Shown here in pieces: positions 52,390 to 62,073 of a stretch of DNA of 64,000 bases. Numbering within the stretch: position 1 is the first letter of the stretch; the number at the start of each line of letters is the position of its first letter. A program made the translations under genes and the position numbers. The stretch is from Sphingopyxis sp. (GTDB taxonomy: Bacteria; Pseudomonadota; Alphaproteobacteria; Sphingomonadales; Sphingomonadaceae): NCBI RefSeq assembly GCF_016704835.1, contig NZ_JADIZJ010000009.1:1-64000 (forward strand), read 5' to 3'. The notes under the pieces are model-generated. The model searched no databases. It had not been told where the DNA came from and saw nothing but the letters and a program-made list of their open reading frames with translations.

Positions 52390-54624
52390 TTAGAACGCAT
52401 AATCAACCCGAACCCCGACCGTCCGCGGCTTCGTGTAAGCGGTGGTCGGGCTCACGCCGATGAATCCCGGGGTCAGATAGATGTTGTTGCGTTCGACATT
52501 GTCTTCGAGGTTGGTGACATAGGCGGTGAAGCGCAGCCCGACGTCATCGAGGCGATAGGTCGCCGTGAGGTCGGTCTTGGTGTTCGCCTCGACGCGGTCG
52601 ATATTGCGGTTATTGAATTCGCGCAGGAAGAAATCGCTGTGAAAGTTGCTGTTGGCGGCCAGCGTCAGCGTCCCCGCCCCCAGCGTCGTTTCATATTGCA
52701 GCCCGAGATTGACCGTGTGTTTCGAAACGAAGGGCAGACGGTTACCCGACAGATCGAGCGCCGGTCCCGGCCCAGCGAGCGGGTCGCGGTTGACATATTC
52801 GTCGAAGGTCGCGTCGATATAGGAATAGCCCGCGGTAAACAGGAAGCCCGGCGTTAGCTCCCACTGCGTATCGAGTTCGACGCCCCAGATCGTGCTCGCC
52901 GCTGCATTGGTGGTGAACTGACCCGGGGTGACGCCATCGGCGGCGACGCCGAGCGTGGTCAGCTGCAGATCGGTATAATCATAGTAGAAGGCATCGACGT
53001 TGATCCGCGCCGTCCGGTCGAAAAGATCGGACTTGATTCCCGCTTCATAGGCCGTGATCGTCTCGGGATTATAGGGCCGTCCGTCGGACGACAGGTTGAA
53101 CCCGCCGGCCTTGTAGCCGTTCGATACACTGGCATAGGCAAAGACATCGGGTGTCACATCATATTCCAGACCGACCTTCCACGTCACCTTGTCGAATTTC
53201 ACATCGGCCGGGAATTGGGCATTGGGGAGATCGGGCGGGAAAGGTTGACCGAAATTGCCGAGGGTGATCTTGCGACCGTCCTTCTTGTCTTCAGTGTAGC
53301 GAATGCCCCCGGTCACTCGGAAGGCATCGGACAGCGCATAGGTCAGCGATGCGAAACCCGCGATCGTCGAACTGTTGCCAAACTCGTCGAGCAGGAAGTC
53401 GGGCAGGCTGATGATCCCGCCCGGTGTCAGCCCCTTGAGCCGCACGCGGCGCTGGATGTAGGTTTCTTCGTCGAAATAATAGCCGCCGAGGATCCAGCTG
53501 AACGGACCGTCCCCGGTCGATGACAGGCGCGCTTCGACGCTCGTCGCCTTATTGTCCTGCGTCTTGTTGAAGATCGACACATCGACTGGCGAACCGTCAA
53601 AATCCTGCTGGTTGCTGGTGTCCTGCCACATGCGGCCGACCTGGAGATAGGCCTCCACCCCTCCAAAATCCTTGCGCAGCCGCGCGAAGGCCAGCTTGGT
53701 CTCGACATTGAGGAAGGCGGGCGCGTCGATGTCGGTGACCAGCGGATCCGCAATTAGCGGTGGCAGCGTGCGCAGCAGCGCCTGCGTCGGCGGCGGCCCA
53801 CCGATGTTGCGGGTCAGAAACTGGTTGGCGGTGCCGCTGCCCTTCAGCTTCGAATAAAGGCCGTAAAGGAGCAACTCGACGCTATCGAGATCGCCGACCT
53901 TGATCTGGCCGCGCACCGTGAGATCCCCTTTCGACCCGTAAAGATCGGGGCCGCTCAGATTCTTCACATAACCATCTTCCTCGGTATAGACCGCCGAGAT
54001 TCGTGCCGCGGCGACATCGCCGAGCGGCGCGTTGAGCCAGCCGCGCACCTCCCAGAGATTACGCGAGCCATAGCTCGCCCCGACCTCGCCTTCGATACCG
54101 CGCGTCGTCGGCTCGTTGGAAATGACGTTGATGACGCCGCCGGTGGCATTGCGGCCGTAAAGCGTTCCCTGGGGTCCGCGCAGCACTTCGACGCGGTTGA
54201 CGTCGTAGAAGACTGCGCTGCCACCGGCTGGGCGCGAGAGGTAGAAATTGTCCTGATAGAAGGCGACGCCATTGTCGGTGATCGAGCTGGTCCCCTGGAT
54301 CCCGATCCCGCGCAGCGTGATCTTCACCCCGTCCTGCTCCTGGCCAACGCGAAGGTTCGGCACGTAGCTTTGTAGATTCGAGACATCGTCGATCCCGCGC
54401 TCTTCCATCGCGCCGCCACCGATCGCCGAGATGGCGAGCGGCGTATCCTGCAACGATGCCTCGCGCTTGTTGGCGGTGACGATGATTTCCTCGATGCCAT
54501 AGCTGGTGTCGCTCGCCGCCGCGGCCTCATCAGCCACGGTTCCGTCCTGTGCAGACACGGGTGCCGCGAGGCTCACCGCCAACGCAAACAGGCTGGCAGA
54601 CACGGTCTTTGCAATTTTGGTCAT
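52390..54624 (-). CDS. TonB-dependent receptor of the catabolic island, second
   Basis: A 744-residue outer-membrane transporter. It has a signal peptide (ASLFALAVSLAAPVSAQ), a TonB-box region (GIEEIIVTANKREASLQDTPLAISAI), a plug (VKITLRGIGIQGTSSITDNG, VEVLRGPQGTLYGRNATGGVINVISN) and a barrel ending in VGVRVDYAF. The ATG has a GGGAGAGGA ribosome-binding site. A copy of the shared palindrome lies 45 bp upstream. It is distinct from the receptor at 35 kb, so the island has two uptake receptors. Confidence 0.95.
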   Translation of the reverse strand: MTKIAKTVSASLFALAVSLAAPVSAQDGTVADEAAAASDTSYGIEEIIVTANKREASLQDTPLAISAIGGGAMEERGIDDVSNLQSYVPNLRVGQEQDGVKITLRGIGIQGTSSITDNGVAFYQDNFYLSRPAGGSAVFYDVNRVEVLRGPQGTLYGRNATGGVINVISNEPTTRGIEGEVGASYGSRNLWEVRGWLNAPLGDVAAARISAVYTEEDGYVKNLSGPDLYGSKGDLTVRGQIKVGDLDSVELLLYGLYSKLKGSGTANQFLTRNIGGPPPTQALLRTLPPLIADPLVTDIDAPAFLNVETKLAFARLRKDFGGVEAYLQVGRMWQDTSNQQDFDGSPVDVSIFNKTQDNKATSVEARLSSTGDGPFSWILGGYYFDEETYIQRRVRLKGLTPGGIISLPDFLLDEFGNSSTIAGFASLTYALSDAFRVTGGIRYTEDKKDGRKITLGNFGQPFPPDLPNAQFPADVKFDKVTWKVGLEYDVTPDVFAYASVSNGYKAGGFNLSSDGRPYNPETITAYEAGIKSDLFDRTARINVDAFYYDYTDLQLTTLGVAADGVTPGQFTTNAAASTIWGVELDTQWELTPGFLFTAGYSYIDATFDEYVNRDPLAGPGPALDLSGNRLPFVSKHTVNLGLQYETTLGAGTLTLAANSNFHSDFFLREFNNRNIDRVEANTKTDLTATYRLDDVGLRFTAYVTNLEDNVERNNIYLTPGFIGVSPTTAYTKPRTVGVRVDYAF

Positions 54625-54669
54625 TATTCCTCTCCCTTGGTCGGCCTTCTGCGAGCCATTTGATAAATA

Positions 54670-54681
54670 CTAGCATACAAG
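54670..54681. promoter_or_regulatory. Candidate catabolic-island operator, copy 2
   Basis: CTAGCATACAAG lies 45 bp upstream of the second TonB receptor start. It fits the palindrome CTWRCATRYWAG found at three other upstream regions of the island. Confidence 0.45.
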
Positions 54682-54720
54682 TTTTTGACGGACGCGCGGA
54701 CGCGCGGACGCCGCGGCCGT

Positions 54721-56546
54721 TCAGGCAGCGTCGCTGGCGCGTGGTGTCACCACCGTGTCGCGCTGCATGTCCTGCTGTCGCCAGTGGGCGATAACCCGCT
54801 CATATTCGAGCGGTCCGCCGCCATAGGTGCCGCCGACATAGGTCGGCTTGTCGCTGAACTGGCCCTCGTTGTTGAGAAAGCCCGGCGTACATTCCTCGTA
54901 GAAATGCTGGTGATCGACATGCTTGGCTTCGAGTTCCGCATGCCAACGTTCTTCTGCCTCTCGTGTGACTTCGCAGCTGTGGACGTCGTCGGCGAGACAG
55001 CCTGCGATGATCGCCACTGCATGCTCGGCCTGCATGAGCAAAGTATGCGTGAAGTTGAACGCGGTGGTGCCTTGCGACGTCCCGCCGACGATATGGAAAT
55101 TGGGAAAGCCGCTGAACTGGGTGCCGTGAAGGCTGCGAAGTTCGCCGTCCCATTTCTGGTCGAGCGTGATGCCGCCGCGCCCGGTCACGCGGTATTCGCC
55201 GACCTTGTGCGGCGCCGCGCCGACGTCGAAACCCGTCGCCAGCACGATGCAATCCACGGCGATATGCTCGCCATTCGCGACGACGCCGTCCGCGGTAATG
55301 CGCTCGACGCCGCCGCCGTCGGTGTCGATCAGTTCGACATTGGGCTGGTTGAAAACCTTCAGAAATTCGTCGCTGAACAGCGGGCGTTTGCAGAGGAAGT
55401 TATACCAGGGCTTCAGCTTCTCGGCGAGCGCCGGATCGCTGATCTCAGCCGCGACCCGCGCGCGGATCGCTTCCATCTTTTCATAATCGGACTGTTGCAT
55501 GGCGGCATGCGGATCGGCAGCGGCGCCCTCGCCCTTCGCCTGATGCATCAGTTCGCCGAAGCGGAGCCAGAGATCGCCCCAGCGGTCGCCGACGAGATTC
55601 TCGGCGACCGGGCGCCCTGAGACGACTTCGAGAAAATTTTCCATCCGCTTGCGCTGCCACCCCGGCGCCTGGCTCGAAAACCAGGCTTTATCTGCGGGGC
55701 TGTTTTCGCGGACGTCGATCGCCGAGGGCGTACGCTGGATAACGTATAGCTTCTCGGCGTGTTCGGCGAGCTTGGGGACGATCTGCACCGCGGTGGCGCC
55801 GGTACCAATCACCGCCACCCGCTTGTCGGCAAGCTTGGTCAATCCCCCCGCCGACGATCCGCCGGTATAATCATAGTCCCAGCGTGCCGAGTGGAACATC
55901 CGGCCCTTGAAGTCGCGTATGCCTGATATGCCGGGCAATTTGACCTTCGCGAGGGGTCCCTGACTGACACAAACGAAGCGCGCGAGGATGCGGTCTCCCC
56001 GATTTGTGGCGACCGACCAAAGGCCCGCGACATCGTCCCAGCGCATGTCATCGACTTTCGTCTGGAACAGCGATCTTTCGTAGAGGCCGAAATGCCGACC
56101 GATGGCTTTGGCATGCTCGAAGATTTCGGCGCCCGTCGCGTAGCGCTCCATCGGCACGGTGCCGACTTCCTCGATGAGCGGCATGTAGATGGCGGCCTCG
56201 ATGTCGCAGCGCACGCCCGGATAGCGGTTCCAATACCACGTGCCGCCGAAGTCCCCCGCCTGCTCGACCAGCAGGAACGATCCAATGCCGGCGCGAACCA
56301 GTTCGGCACCGGTCAGAAGGCCCCGAAACCGCCTCCGACGATCAGCACGTCAACGCGGCGCTCGACCGGCTCGCGCGTATAACCGGGTTCAACATAGGGA
56401 TCGGCGACGAAATCCGAAAATTCGCCGCGCGCCTCGATATACTGCGCCTCGCCGTCGCCGCGCAGGCGCTTGTCGCGCTCTGCAAGATAGCGCCGACGCA
56501 GCGCCTCCGCGTCAAACGACTGCGGTGCTGCTTCATGCGTCGACAT
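54721..56546 (-). pseudogene. Baeyer-Villiger-type flavin monooxygenase, frameshifted
   Basis: A class B flavoprotein monooxygenase of about 608 residues that would insert oxygen into a ketone to give an ester or lactone. The N-terminal frame (start 56546, GGAGAGG ribosome-binding site) ends after the FAD motif VDVLIVGGGFG. Adding one base to the four-C run at 56321-56324 restores GLLTGAELVRAGIGSFLLVEQ and joins the intact remainder. That remainder has RYPGVRCDIEA, the Baeyer-Villiger fingerprint FKGRMFHSARWDY, the NADPH motif VAVIGTGATAVQ, and a late VLATGFD. A homopolymer indel suggests sequencing error. Confidence 0.88.
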
Positions 56547-56657
56547 ATCGATCCTCTCCAAACTGCTGCCAAGGTTACCCGGCGACGGACCTTCGCGATC
56601 GCGGCACGTCGTTTTCGATTCGCGCCGCGTTGTCGAACAGTTCTAGTCGCAAGCTAG

Positions 56658-56669
56658 CTTACATGCAAG
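56658..56669. promoter_or_regulatory. Candidate catabolic-island operator, copy 3
   Basis: CTTACATGCAAG lies about 110 bp upstream of the monooxygenase start and fits CTWRCATRYWAG. A 10-bp palindrome, aagctagctt (56651-56660), overlaps it. Confidence 0.45.
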
Positions 56670-56685
56670 TATGTTAGATGGGATT

Positions 56686-57348
56686 TCAGCGCAGACCCTT
56701 CGAGACCCAATGTGCGATATCGGCAATATGCGCCTCTGCCAGCGTGCGCGCCCGCGACGGCGATTTGGCGGCAATCGCCTCGATAATGTCGTCATGTTCC
56801 TTGGCCGCGTCGCCCATGAAGCTGGGGAAGCCGACCGACTGATTGATGAAAAAATCGGACATGTTGAAATTGCTCGCGGCCCGTTCGTCGACGAAGGGCG
56901 ACTGCGCCATATCGTGGATGAGCTGATGGAAACGGCGATTGAGCAAAGTATATTCGGAGCCATGCTCGCCCGAGGCAAAATCAATGCCCATGATCTGGTC
57001 CTGAAGCCGCCGAAGATCGCGCAGCTGCGCGTCGGTCCGCCGGGCGGCCGCCAGCTCGGCAAGTAGCCCCTCCATGCGCTCGAACATCAGGTAGAAATCG
57101 GCGATTTCTTCGCGGCCGGGATTGGCCACCGCGCAGCCGACCTGCGGAATGATCCGGACAAAGCCTTCAGCTTCGAGCCGATTGAGCGCCGCCATGATCG
57201 GCTGACGGCTCGCATCGGTATCAGCCGCAATCTCTTTTACCGAGAGACGTTGCCCGAAGCGATATTGCGCCGTGACGAGCCGGCTCACCAGCAACTCGTA
57301 AACCTCATCCTTCTTATTCACGCGAGACGCCTTTTCGATCGCTTGCAT
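56686..57348 (-). CDS. GntR-family regulator (FCD domain), second
   Basis: A regulator of about 220 residues from ATG 57348 (MQAIEKASRVNKKDEVYELLV); upstream starts to 57507 are open but uninformative. The winged helix is VTAQYRFGQRLSVKEIAADTDASRQPIMAALNRLEAEGFVRIIPQVG. The FCD domain has FYLMFERMEGLLAELAA and the ligand helix LLNRRFHQLIHDMAQ. It lies between the monooxygenase and the divergent hydrolase operon, with a palindrome copy on each side, so it is the prime candidate to bind CTWRCATRYWAG. Confidence 0.9.
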   Translation of the reverse strand: MQAIEKASRVNKKDEVYELLVSRLVTAQYRFGQRLSVKEIAADTDASRQPIMAALNRLEAEGFVRIIPQVGCAVANPGREEIADFYLMFERMEGLLAELAAARRTDAQLRDLRRLQDQIMGIDFASGEHGSEYTLLNRRFHQLIHDMAQSPFVDERAASNFNMSDFFINQSVGFPSFMGDAAKEHDDIIEAIAAKSPSRARTLAEAHIADIAHWVSKGLR

Positions 57349-57506
57349 TCCAGAACGGAAGCGTGCGCCATAACGCGACATGGCAGCTCTACGCAATAAT
57401 CTTCGCCAATTGGCTCCGAATGCGGGTTGCTGTTGCCGTTTATCGGGCATGCCGGCACCGTCGCTCCGCCCGTCCCCGATCAAACAGGCAGGGTTTACAC
57501 GGTTCA

Positions 57507-57518
57507 CTTACATGCTAG
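57507..57518. promoter_or_regulatory. Candidate catabolic-island operator, copy 4
   Basis: CTTACATGCTAG lies 31 bp upstream of the hydrolase ATG, in the region divergent from the gntR gene. It fits CTWRCATRYWAG. Confidence 0.45.
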
Positions 57519-57548
57519 GATGCTTCGAATCAGAATTGGGAGACGATT

Positions 57549-58433
57549 ATGTTCTTGTGGCCGGAAATCGCGTCGGGAACGATTCGGCTGGGCTATGTCC
57601 AGGCCGGGCCTGTGCGCACCCGCTATGTCGAGGCGGGCGACCCGTCGGCCGACGAGGCGGTCGTCTTCATCCCGGGGACCGGGGGGCATCTTGAGGCGTT
57701 CACGCGCAACCTGCTGCCCCATGCGGCGCATTTTCGCACGATCGCGCTCGACATGGTCGGCCATGGTTACAGCGACAAGCCCGACCATGATTATGAGATC
57801 CGCCACTATGTGCAGCATCTGCTCGATTTCTGCGACGCGCTCGGCCTGGCCCGCATCCATGTCCATGGCGAGTCGCTCGGCGGCTGGATCGCGGCTCAGT
57901 TCGCGATCGATCATCCCGAGCGAACCGCGTCGCTGACCCTCAACACCGCTGGCGGCCTCAACACCGACCCCAAAGTAATGGAGCGCGTCTATAACGTCAC
58001 CATGAAAGCGGTCGCCGAGGCGAGCCCCGACACCGTCCGCGCCCGCCTCGAGTGGCTGATGAATGATCCGGCGCGGGTCACCGACGATCTCGTCGAACTT
58101 CGCCTCGCCATCTATTCCCAGCCCGGTTTCCTCCAGGCGATGAAGCATATCCTCTGCCTGCAGGACATGGACATCCGGATGCGCAACGTCCTCACCGACG
58201 AGAGCCTCACATCCATCGCGGCGCCCACGCTGGTGATCTGGACCGACCATGATCCCACGGCGCCCGTGGCCACCGGCGAGCGTTTCGTCGCGGCGATCCC
58301 GCGCGCCGAACCGCTCGTCGTGATGGAAGATTGCGCGCACTGGCCGCAGTGGGAAAAGGCCGATGCCTTCAACGCGCTGCATATCGAATTCCTGCTTCGT
58401 CACGCCGCGTCGCCGGCGAGCGCGGCCGCCTGA
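57549..58433 (+). CDS. Alpha/beta hydrolase, meta-cleavage product (C-C bond) hydrolase-like
   Basis: A 294-residue hydrolase with nucleophile Ser109 in VHGESLGGW, oxyanion region FIPGTGGHLEAF, an acidic residue in VIWTDHDPTAP and His in CAHWPQWEKAD. The sequence and its position directly before an MhpB-type dioxygenase match the MhpC/DmpD/BphD group, which splits ring-fission products into 2-hydroxypenta-2,4-dienoate and an acid. The GGGAGACG ribosome-binding site is good. It heads a four-gene forward operon. Confidence 0.88.
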   Translation: MFLWPEIASGTIRLGYVQAGPVRTRYVEAGDPSADEAVVFIPGTGGHLEAFTRNLLPHAAHFRTIALDMVGHGYSDKPDHDYEIRHYVQHLLDFCDALGLARIHVHGESLGGWIAAQFAIDHPERTASLTLNTAGGLNTDPKVMERVYNVTMKAVAEASPDTVRARLEWLMNDPARVTDDLVELRLAIYSQPGFLQAMKHILCLQDMDIRMRNVLTDESLTSIAAPTLVIWTDHDPTAPVATGERFVAAIPRAEPLVVMEDCAHWPQWEKADAFNALHIEFLLRHAASPASAAA

Positions 58434-58448
58434 AAGCTCGTCCCGGCC

Positions 58449-59390
58449 ATGACTGTTCGCCTTATCTGTGCATCGCACACCCCGTTGATGGACCATGTCG
58501 AGGCCGATCCGGCGATCGACGCCGAAGTCCGCTCGGCCTTCGCCCGCCTTGGCGATGAAGTTCGCGCTTTTGACCCCGAACTGGTGATCCAGTTCGCGCC
58601 CGACCATTTCAAGGGCTTCTTCTACGACATGCTCCCGCCGTTTACCGTCGGCATCCGTGCCGAGGCGATTGGCGACTATGACATCGGCAGCGGCTCCTTC
58701 GATGTACCCGAGGCGCTCGCGCTGGACTGCATCCGCGCGCTCCATGCCGACGACGTCGATGTCGCCATGTCCTACCGGATGCAGGCCGATCACGGCTTCG
58801 CGCAGCTTCTCGTGCTGCTCGGCGGGCGCATCGATGCCTGGCCGGTGCTCCCAATCCATGTGAACTGCGCCGGGCCGCCGCTGCCATCGATCCGCCAGGT
58901 GCAGCGCCTCGGAACCGCGGTGGGTCACTGGGCCGCAGGGCTGGGCAAACGCGTATTGATCCTGGGATCGGGCGGTCTTTCGCACGATCCGCCGATCCCG
59001 AATATCGCGACCGCGCCCCCGCCGGTCGCCGAAATGTTGATCGCGGGACGTAACCCGCCGATGGAAGCGCGGCGCGCGCGCGAAGAAGCCAATTATGAGA
59101 CGGCGCGCAAGCTGGCGCGCGGTGAAGGCGTCGCGACGCCGCTCGCGCCCGACTGGGACCGGGCCTTCATGGCGCAAATGGCCGCCGGCGATTTCACGAC
59201 AATCGCGGCGATGGGCGAAGCCGAACTGACCCGCCTCGCCGGCTGCGGGGGCCATGAAGTGCGCAACTGGGTGGCGGCCTATGCCGCCATGGCCGCGGCT
59301 GGCCCGTTCACGCCGCGCCATATACTCTACCATCCGATTCCGCAGTGGAATGCCGGAATGGGCATTGCCGCCGCCGAACCCGCTACCTGA
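58449..59390 (+). CDS. mhpB: Type II extradiol dioxygenase, MhpB-like (LigB superfamily)
   Basis: A 313-residue enzyme related to 3-carboxyethylcatechol (2,3-dihydroxyphenylpropionate) 1,2-dioxygenase. LICASHTPLMDH holds the first metal His, FAPDHFKGFFYDM and YRMQADHGFAQLL further active-site His residues, and GSGGLSHDPP the conserved glycine-rich loop. It belongs to a fold unrelated to the VOC dioxygenases in this window. It sits between a C-C hydrolase and a quinone reductase, so it probably cleaves an alkyl- or carboxyalkyl-catechol. Confidence 0.9.
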   Translation: MTVRLICASHTPLMDHVEADPAIDAEVRSAFARLGDEVRAFDPELVIQFAPDHFKGFFYDMLPPFTVGIRAEAIGDYDIGSGSFDVPEALALDCIRALHADDVDVAMSYRMQADHGFAQLLVLLGGRIDAWPVLPIHVNCAGPPLPSIRQVQRLGTAVGHWAAGLGKRVLILGSGGLSHDPPIPNIATAPPPVAEMLIAGRNPPMEARRAREEANYETARKLARGEGVATPLAPDWDRAFMAQMAAGDFTTIAAMGEAELTRLAGCGGHEVRNWVAAYAAMAAAGPFTPRHILYHPIPQWNAGMGIAAAEPAT

Positions 59391-59404
59391 TCGAATGAAT
59401 TTTT

Positions 59405-60004
59405 ATGACCCGCGTGCTGATCCTCTATTACTCGAGCTATGGCCATATCGAAACCATGGCCGCCGCCGTCGCCGAAGGCGTCAACGCGGGCGGCGCCGAA
59501 GCAGTCGTCAAGCGTGTCCCCGAGACCGCGCCCGCCGAAGTGGCCGCAGCGGCGCATTTCAAGACCGATCAGGCCGCGCCGGTCTGCACCGTCGAAGAGC
59601 TTGTCGATTATGACGCGATCATCTTCGGTGTCCCGACCCGCTACGGCCGACTGCCTTCGCAGATGGCGGCCTTTCTCGACCAGACTGGCGGCCTGTGGGC
59701 GCGCGGCGCCCTTAACGGAAAAGTGGGCAGCGCGTTTGTTTCCACCGCCACCCAGCATGGCGGACAGGAAACCACGCTATTTTCGCTGATCACCAACATG
59801 CTTCATCTCGGCATGGTGGTGAGCGGACTGCCGTACAGCTTCCAGGGCCAGATGCGGCTCGACGAGATTACCGGCGCCTCACCTTATGGCGCGACGACGA
59901 TCGCCGGGAGCAAGGGCGAGCGCCAGCCGTCGGACAATGAGCTGGACGGCGCGCGCCATCAAGGCGAACTGGTCGCAAAGCTTGCCGCCAAGTTGGCGGC
60001 CTGA
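59405..60004 (+). CDS. wrbA: NAD(P)H:quinone oxidoreductase, WrbA family
   Basis: A 199-residue flavodoxin-like protein. VLILYYSSYGHIETMA is the FMN phosphate loop, and IIFGVPTRYGRLPSQMAAFLDQTGGLWARGAL and STATQHGGQETTL are WrbA blocks. It would reduce quinones by two electrons, keeping catechols available for the adjacent dioxygenases. Confidence 0.95.
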   Translation: MTRVLILYYSSYGHIETMAAAVAEGVNAGGAEAVVKRVPETAPAEVAAAAHFKTDQAAPVCTVEELVDYDAIIFGVPTRYGRLPSQMAAFLDQTGGLWARGALNGKVGSAFVSTATQHGGQETTLFSLITNMLHLGMVVSGLPYSFQGQMRLDEITGASPYGATTIAGSKGERQPSDNELDGARHQGELVAKLAAKLAA

Positions 60005-60028
60005 CGCGAGACCGACGGGAGAGACCAG

Positions 60029-60955
60029 ATGATCACCTCGCTGCAATATGTCGCGCTCGGAATCCCCGACCTCAAGGTCGGCGTCGATTTCTATGACGCC
60101 TTCGGCCTCGCCGCGACCGAACGGCCTGACCATGTCGCGATGCGCTGTCCCGGCCGCGATCAGGACCAGATCGTCCTTGTCGAGACGGGGCAGAACCGGA
60201 AGCTGCATCATTTTTCGCTGGGGACCGACGATGCCGGCCTCGCAGCGATCGCGCAGCGCTTGCAGGCGAAAGGGATCGAGCAGCTCGACCCACCCTATGC
60301 CGGCGCGCCGGGCGGTATCTGGTTCCGCGATCCGGAGGGAACGCTGGTCAATGTTCAAGTCTGCGACCCTGCACCCTGGCAAGGTGTCGATGCCGCGCCC
60401 GCGATCAACCGCCCAGGCGTGATCGCACGCAGCGGTGACAAAGGCTGCCCGCCCTTCGGGCTGAGTCCACGCCCGCGCCGAATGGGCCATTTCATCCTGT
60501 TCGCGCGCAACGTGATCGCGCAATCCGCGTTTTATTGCGACACGCTGGGTTTCATCGTCAGCGACCGCATCACCGATGGATACGCTGCCTTCATGCGGCT
60601 GCCGGGCGACAGCGACCATCATGTGCTCGCCATGCTCAAATCGGACGCGCCGGGTTTCCACCATGCGAGCTTCGAGATGGCCAATATCGACGAAGCCGAA
60701 GTCGCCGCGGTACGCCTATACAACCAGGGCTATAAACATGCGTGGGGGCCGGGACGCCATGGGGTCGGTTCCAACTACTTCCATTATTTCCGCGATCCGT
60801 GGAATGGCATGGCCGAATATTTCTACGACATGGATTATATCCCCGCCTCGTTTCAGTGGGAGGCTAAGGAATGGACCAAGAAGGATGGCATGTTTCTGTG
60901 GTCTGCCGACGGGCCACCGCCACCAGACTGCGGCCGCAACTACGAGATCGATTAG
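60029..60955 (+). CDS. Type I extradiol dioxygenase, VOC superfamily, second
   Basis: A 308-residue two-domain protein. The expected Fe(II) ligands are His154 (MGHFILFARN), His212 (FHHASFEMANID) and Glu263 (MAEYFYDMDY). The ribosome-binding site is GGGAGAG. It differs clearly from the VOC dioxygenase at 44.8 kb, so the island has two type I and one type II ring-cleavage enzymes. Its C-terminal tail (FLWSADGPPPPDCGRNYEID) is longer than that of simple catechol 2,3-dioxygenases. The substrate is unknown. Confidence 0.88.
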   Translation: MITSLQYVALGIPDLKVGVDFYDAFGLAATERPDHVAMRCPGRDQDQIVLVETGQNRKLHHFSLGTDDAGLAAIAQRLQAKGIEQLDPPYAGAPGGIWFRDPEGTLVNVQVCDPAPWQGVDAAPAINRPGVIARSGDKGCPPFGLSPRPRRMGHFILFARNVIAQSAFYCDTLGFIVSDRITDGYAAFMRLPGDSDHHVLAMLKSDAPGFHHASFEMANIDEAEVAAVRLYNQGYKHAWGPGRHGVGSNYFHYFRDPWNGMAEYFYDMDYIPASFQWEAKEWTKKDGMFLWSADGPPPPDCGRNYEID

Positions 60956-61110
60956 TCCCGCGAAAGCCCGGCCGCGGCGGTAACCGTCCGCGGTCGTTCC
61001 AGGCGCCGTAGGTAACCGGTTGAACGAGGAGGTACAATCCGGCCGTGTACAAGCCGCGCTTGAATAAGCTCAAAATTGCGTACGGGTGTGGGGTGTTTCC
61101 GCCCGATGGA

Positions 61111-62073
61111 TCAGGTCAGACGGCGGCTGACAAATTGGGCGCCATCGTCGATCGCATTGCGCGCGATCTGCGCCACCGACATCGCTTCGAGAAAACTGTG
61201 CGTCGCGCCCGCGTAGATTTTCGCCTCCGTCTCAACCGCTTGCTCGCGCAACAATGCACCCATGGCGACCGATTGTTCGGCCAGCAGGTCGCATTCAGGA
61301 ATCACCAGAAAAACGGGTGGCATGCCGGTCATGTCAGCCAGCATCGGGCAAACGAGCGGGTCGCGCGATTGCCGGCCCCAGTCGGCAAGATAGTTGGCGT
61401 AATAGCTACGCGCCTCTGCGCGATCCATGATCGAGCCCGGGCCGCCGAACCGAGCCTCTGCCTCGTCCGACACCTCGGTCGAGAAATAGCCATAGTTGGA
61501 GAGGATTGCGCGAATGAGACATCCCTCGCCGCGCGCGCGCAAGCGGAGCGCGGTTGCGAACGAGAGGTTGGCGCCAGCGGAGTCGCCTCCCATCGCCAAG
61601 CGGGCCGGATCAACTCCCCAATCAGCGCCATGATCCTTGAGCCACAAAATCAGCGCCTCGATTCGGTCGAGCGCGACCGGATATTTATGCTCAGGCGATA
61701 GCGGGTAATCGACACCGATCACGACAAAGCCGCCGGCTTCGGCATATTCGCGCATCAGCCGGTCGTGCGTGTCGATCGAGAACAGCGTGAAGCCGCCGCC
61801 GTGCAGATAGACGAGCGCCGGCGCCGCGGTGCCGACGCCTTCGGGACGATAGATACGGATACGAAGCTCGCCAGCCCCTGCGTCGAAATGCAGCTCGCGC
61901 GTTTCCGCCATGACCGGCCCGCCCTCGGCCCACCGCGCGCGCACCTGCTCCGACACCGCGCGCTGCTCGGGAAAGCTCAACGTGCCAAATGAAGGATGCT
62001 TCGCCCAACCCGCTTTCATCTCGTCGAGAAAGTACTGGATCTCGGGGTCTATGGTCATTTCGCGGGCAACCAT
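61111..62073 (-). CDS. Alpha/beta hydrolase, hormone-sensitive-lipase-type esterase
   Basis: A 320-residue esterase. The oxyanion motif is VYLHGGGFTLF and the nucleophile motif GGDSAGAN. An acidic residue lies in PECDLLAEQ and the His in AGATHSFLEAM. ATG 62073 has a strong AAGGAG ribosome-binding site and overlaps the amidohydrolase gene by 19 bp; the internal ATG 62058 would overlap by 4 bp. It is a good candidate to hydrolyse the ester made by the Baeyer-Villiger monooxygenase, though they are not in one operon. Confidence 0.9.
   Translation of the reverse strand: MVAREMTIDPEIQYFLDEMKAGWAKHPSFGTLSFPEQRAVSEQVRARWAEGGPVMAETRELHFDAGAGELRIRIYRPEGVGTAAPALVYLHGGGFTLFSIDTHDRLMREYAEAGGFVVIGVDYPLSPEHKYPVALDRIEALILWLKDHGADWGVDPARLAMGGDSAGANLSFATALRLRARGEGCLIRAILSNYGYFSTEVSDEAEARFGGPGSIMDRAEARSYYANYLADWGRQSRDPLVCPMLADMTGMPPVFLVIPECDLLAEQSVAMGALLREQAVETEAKIYAGATHSFLEAMSVAQIARNAIDDGAQFVSRRLT

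Noticed and set aside
54691..54710. Tandem gacgcgcg copies near the monooxygenase stop
   Set aside because: Only two to three short GC-rich units, which is expected by chance at this composition.
57504..59333. 609-codon reverse frame opposite hydrolase and mhpB
   Set aside because: It covers two well-supported forward genes and shows no domain.
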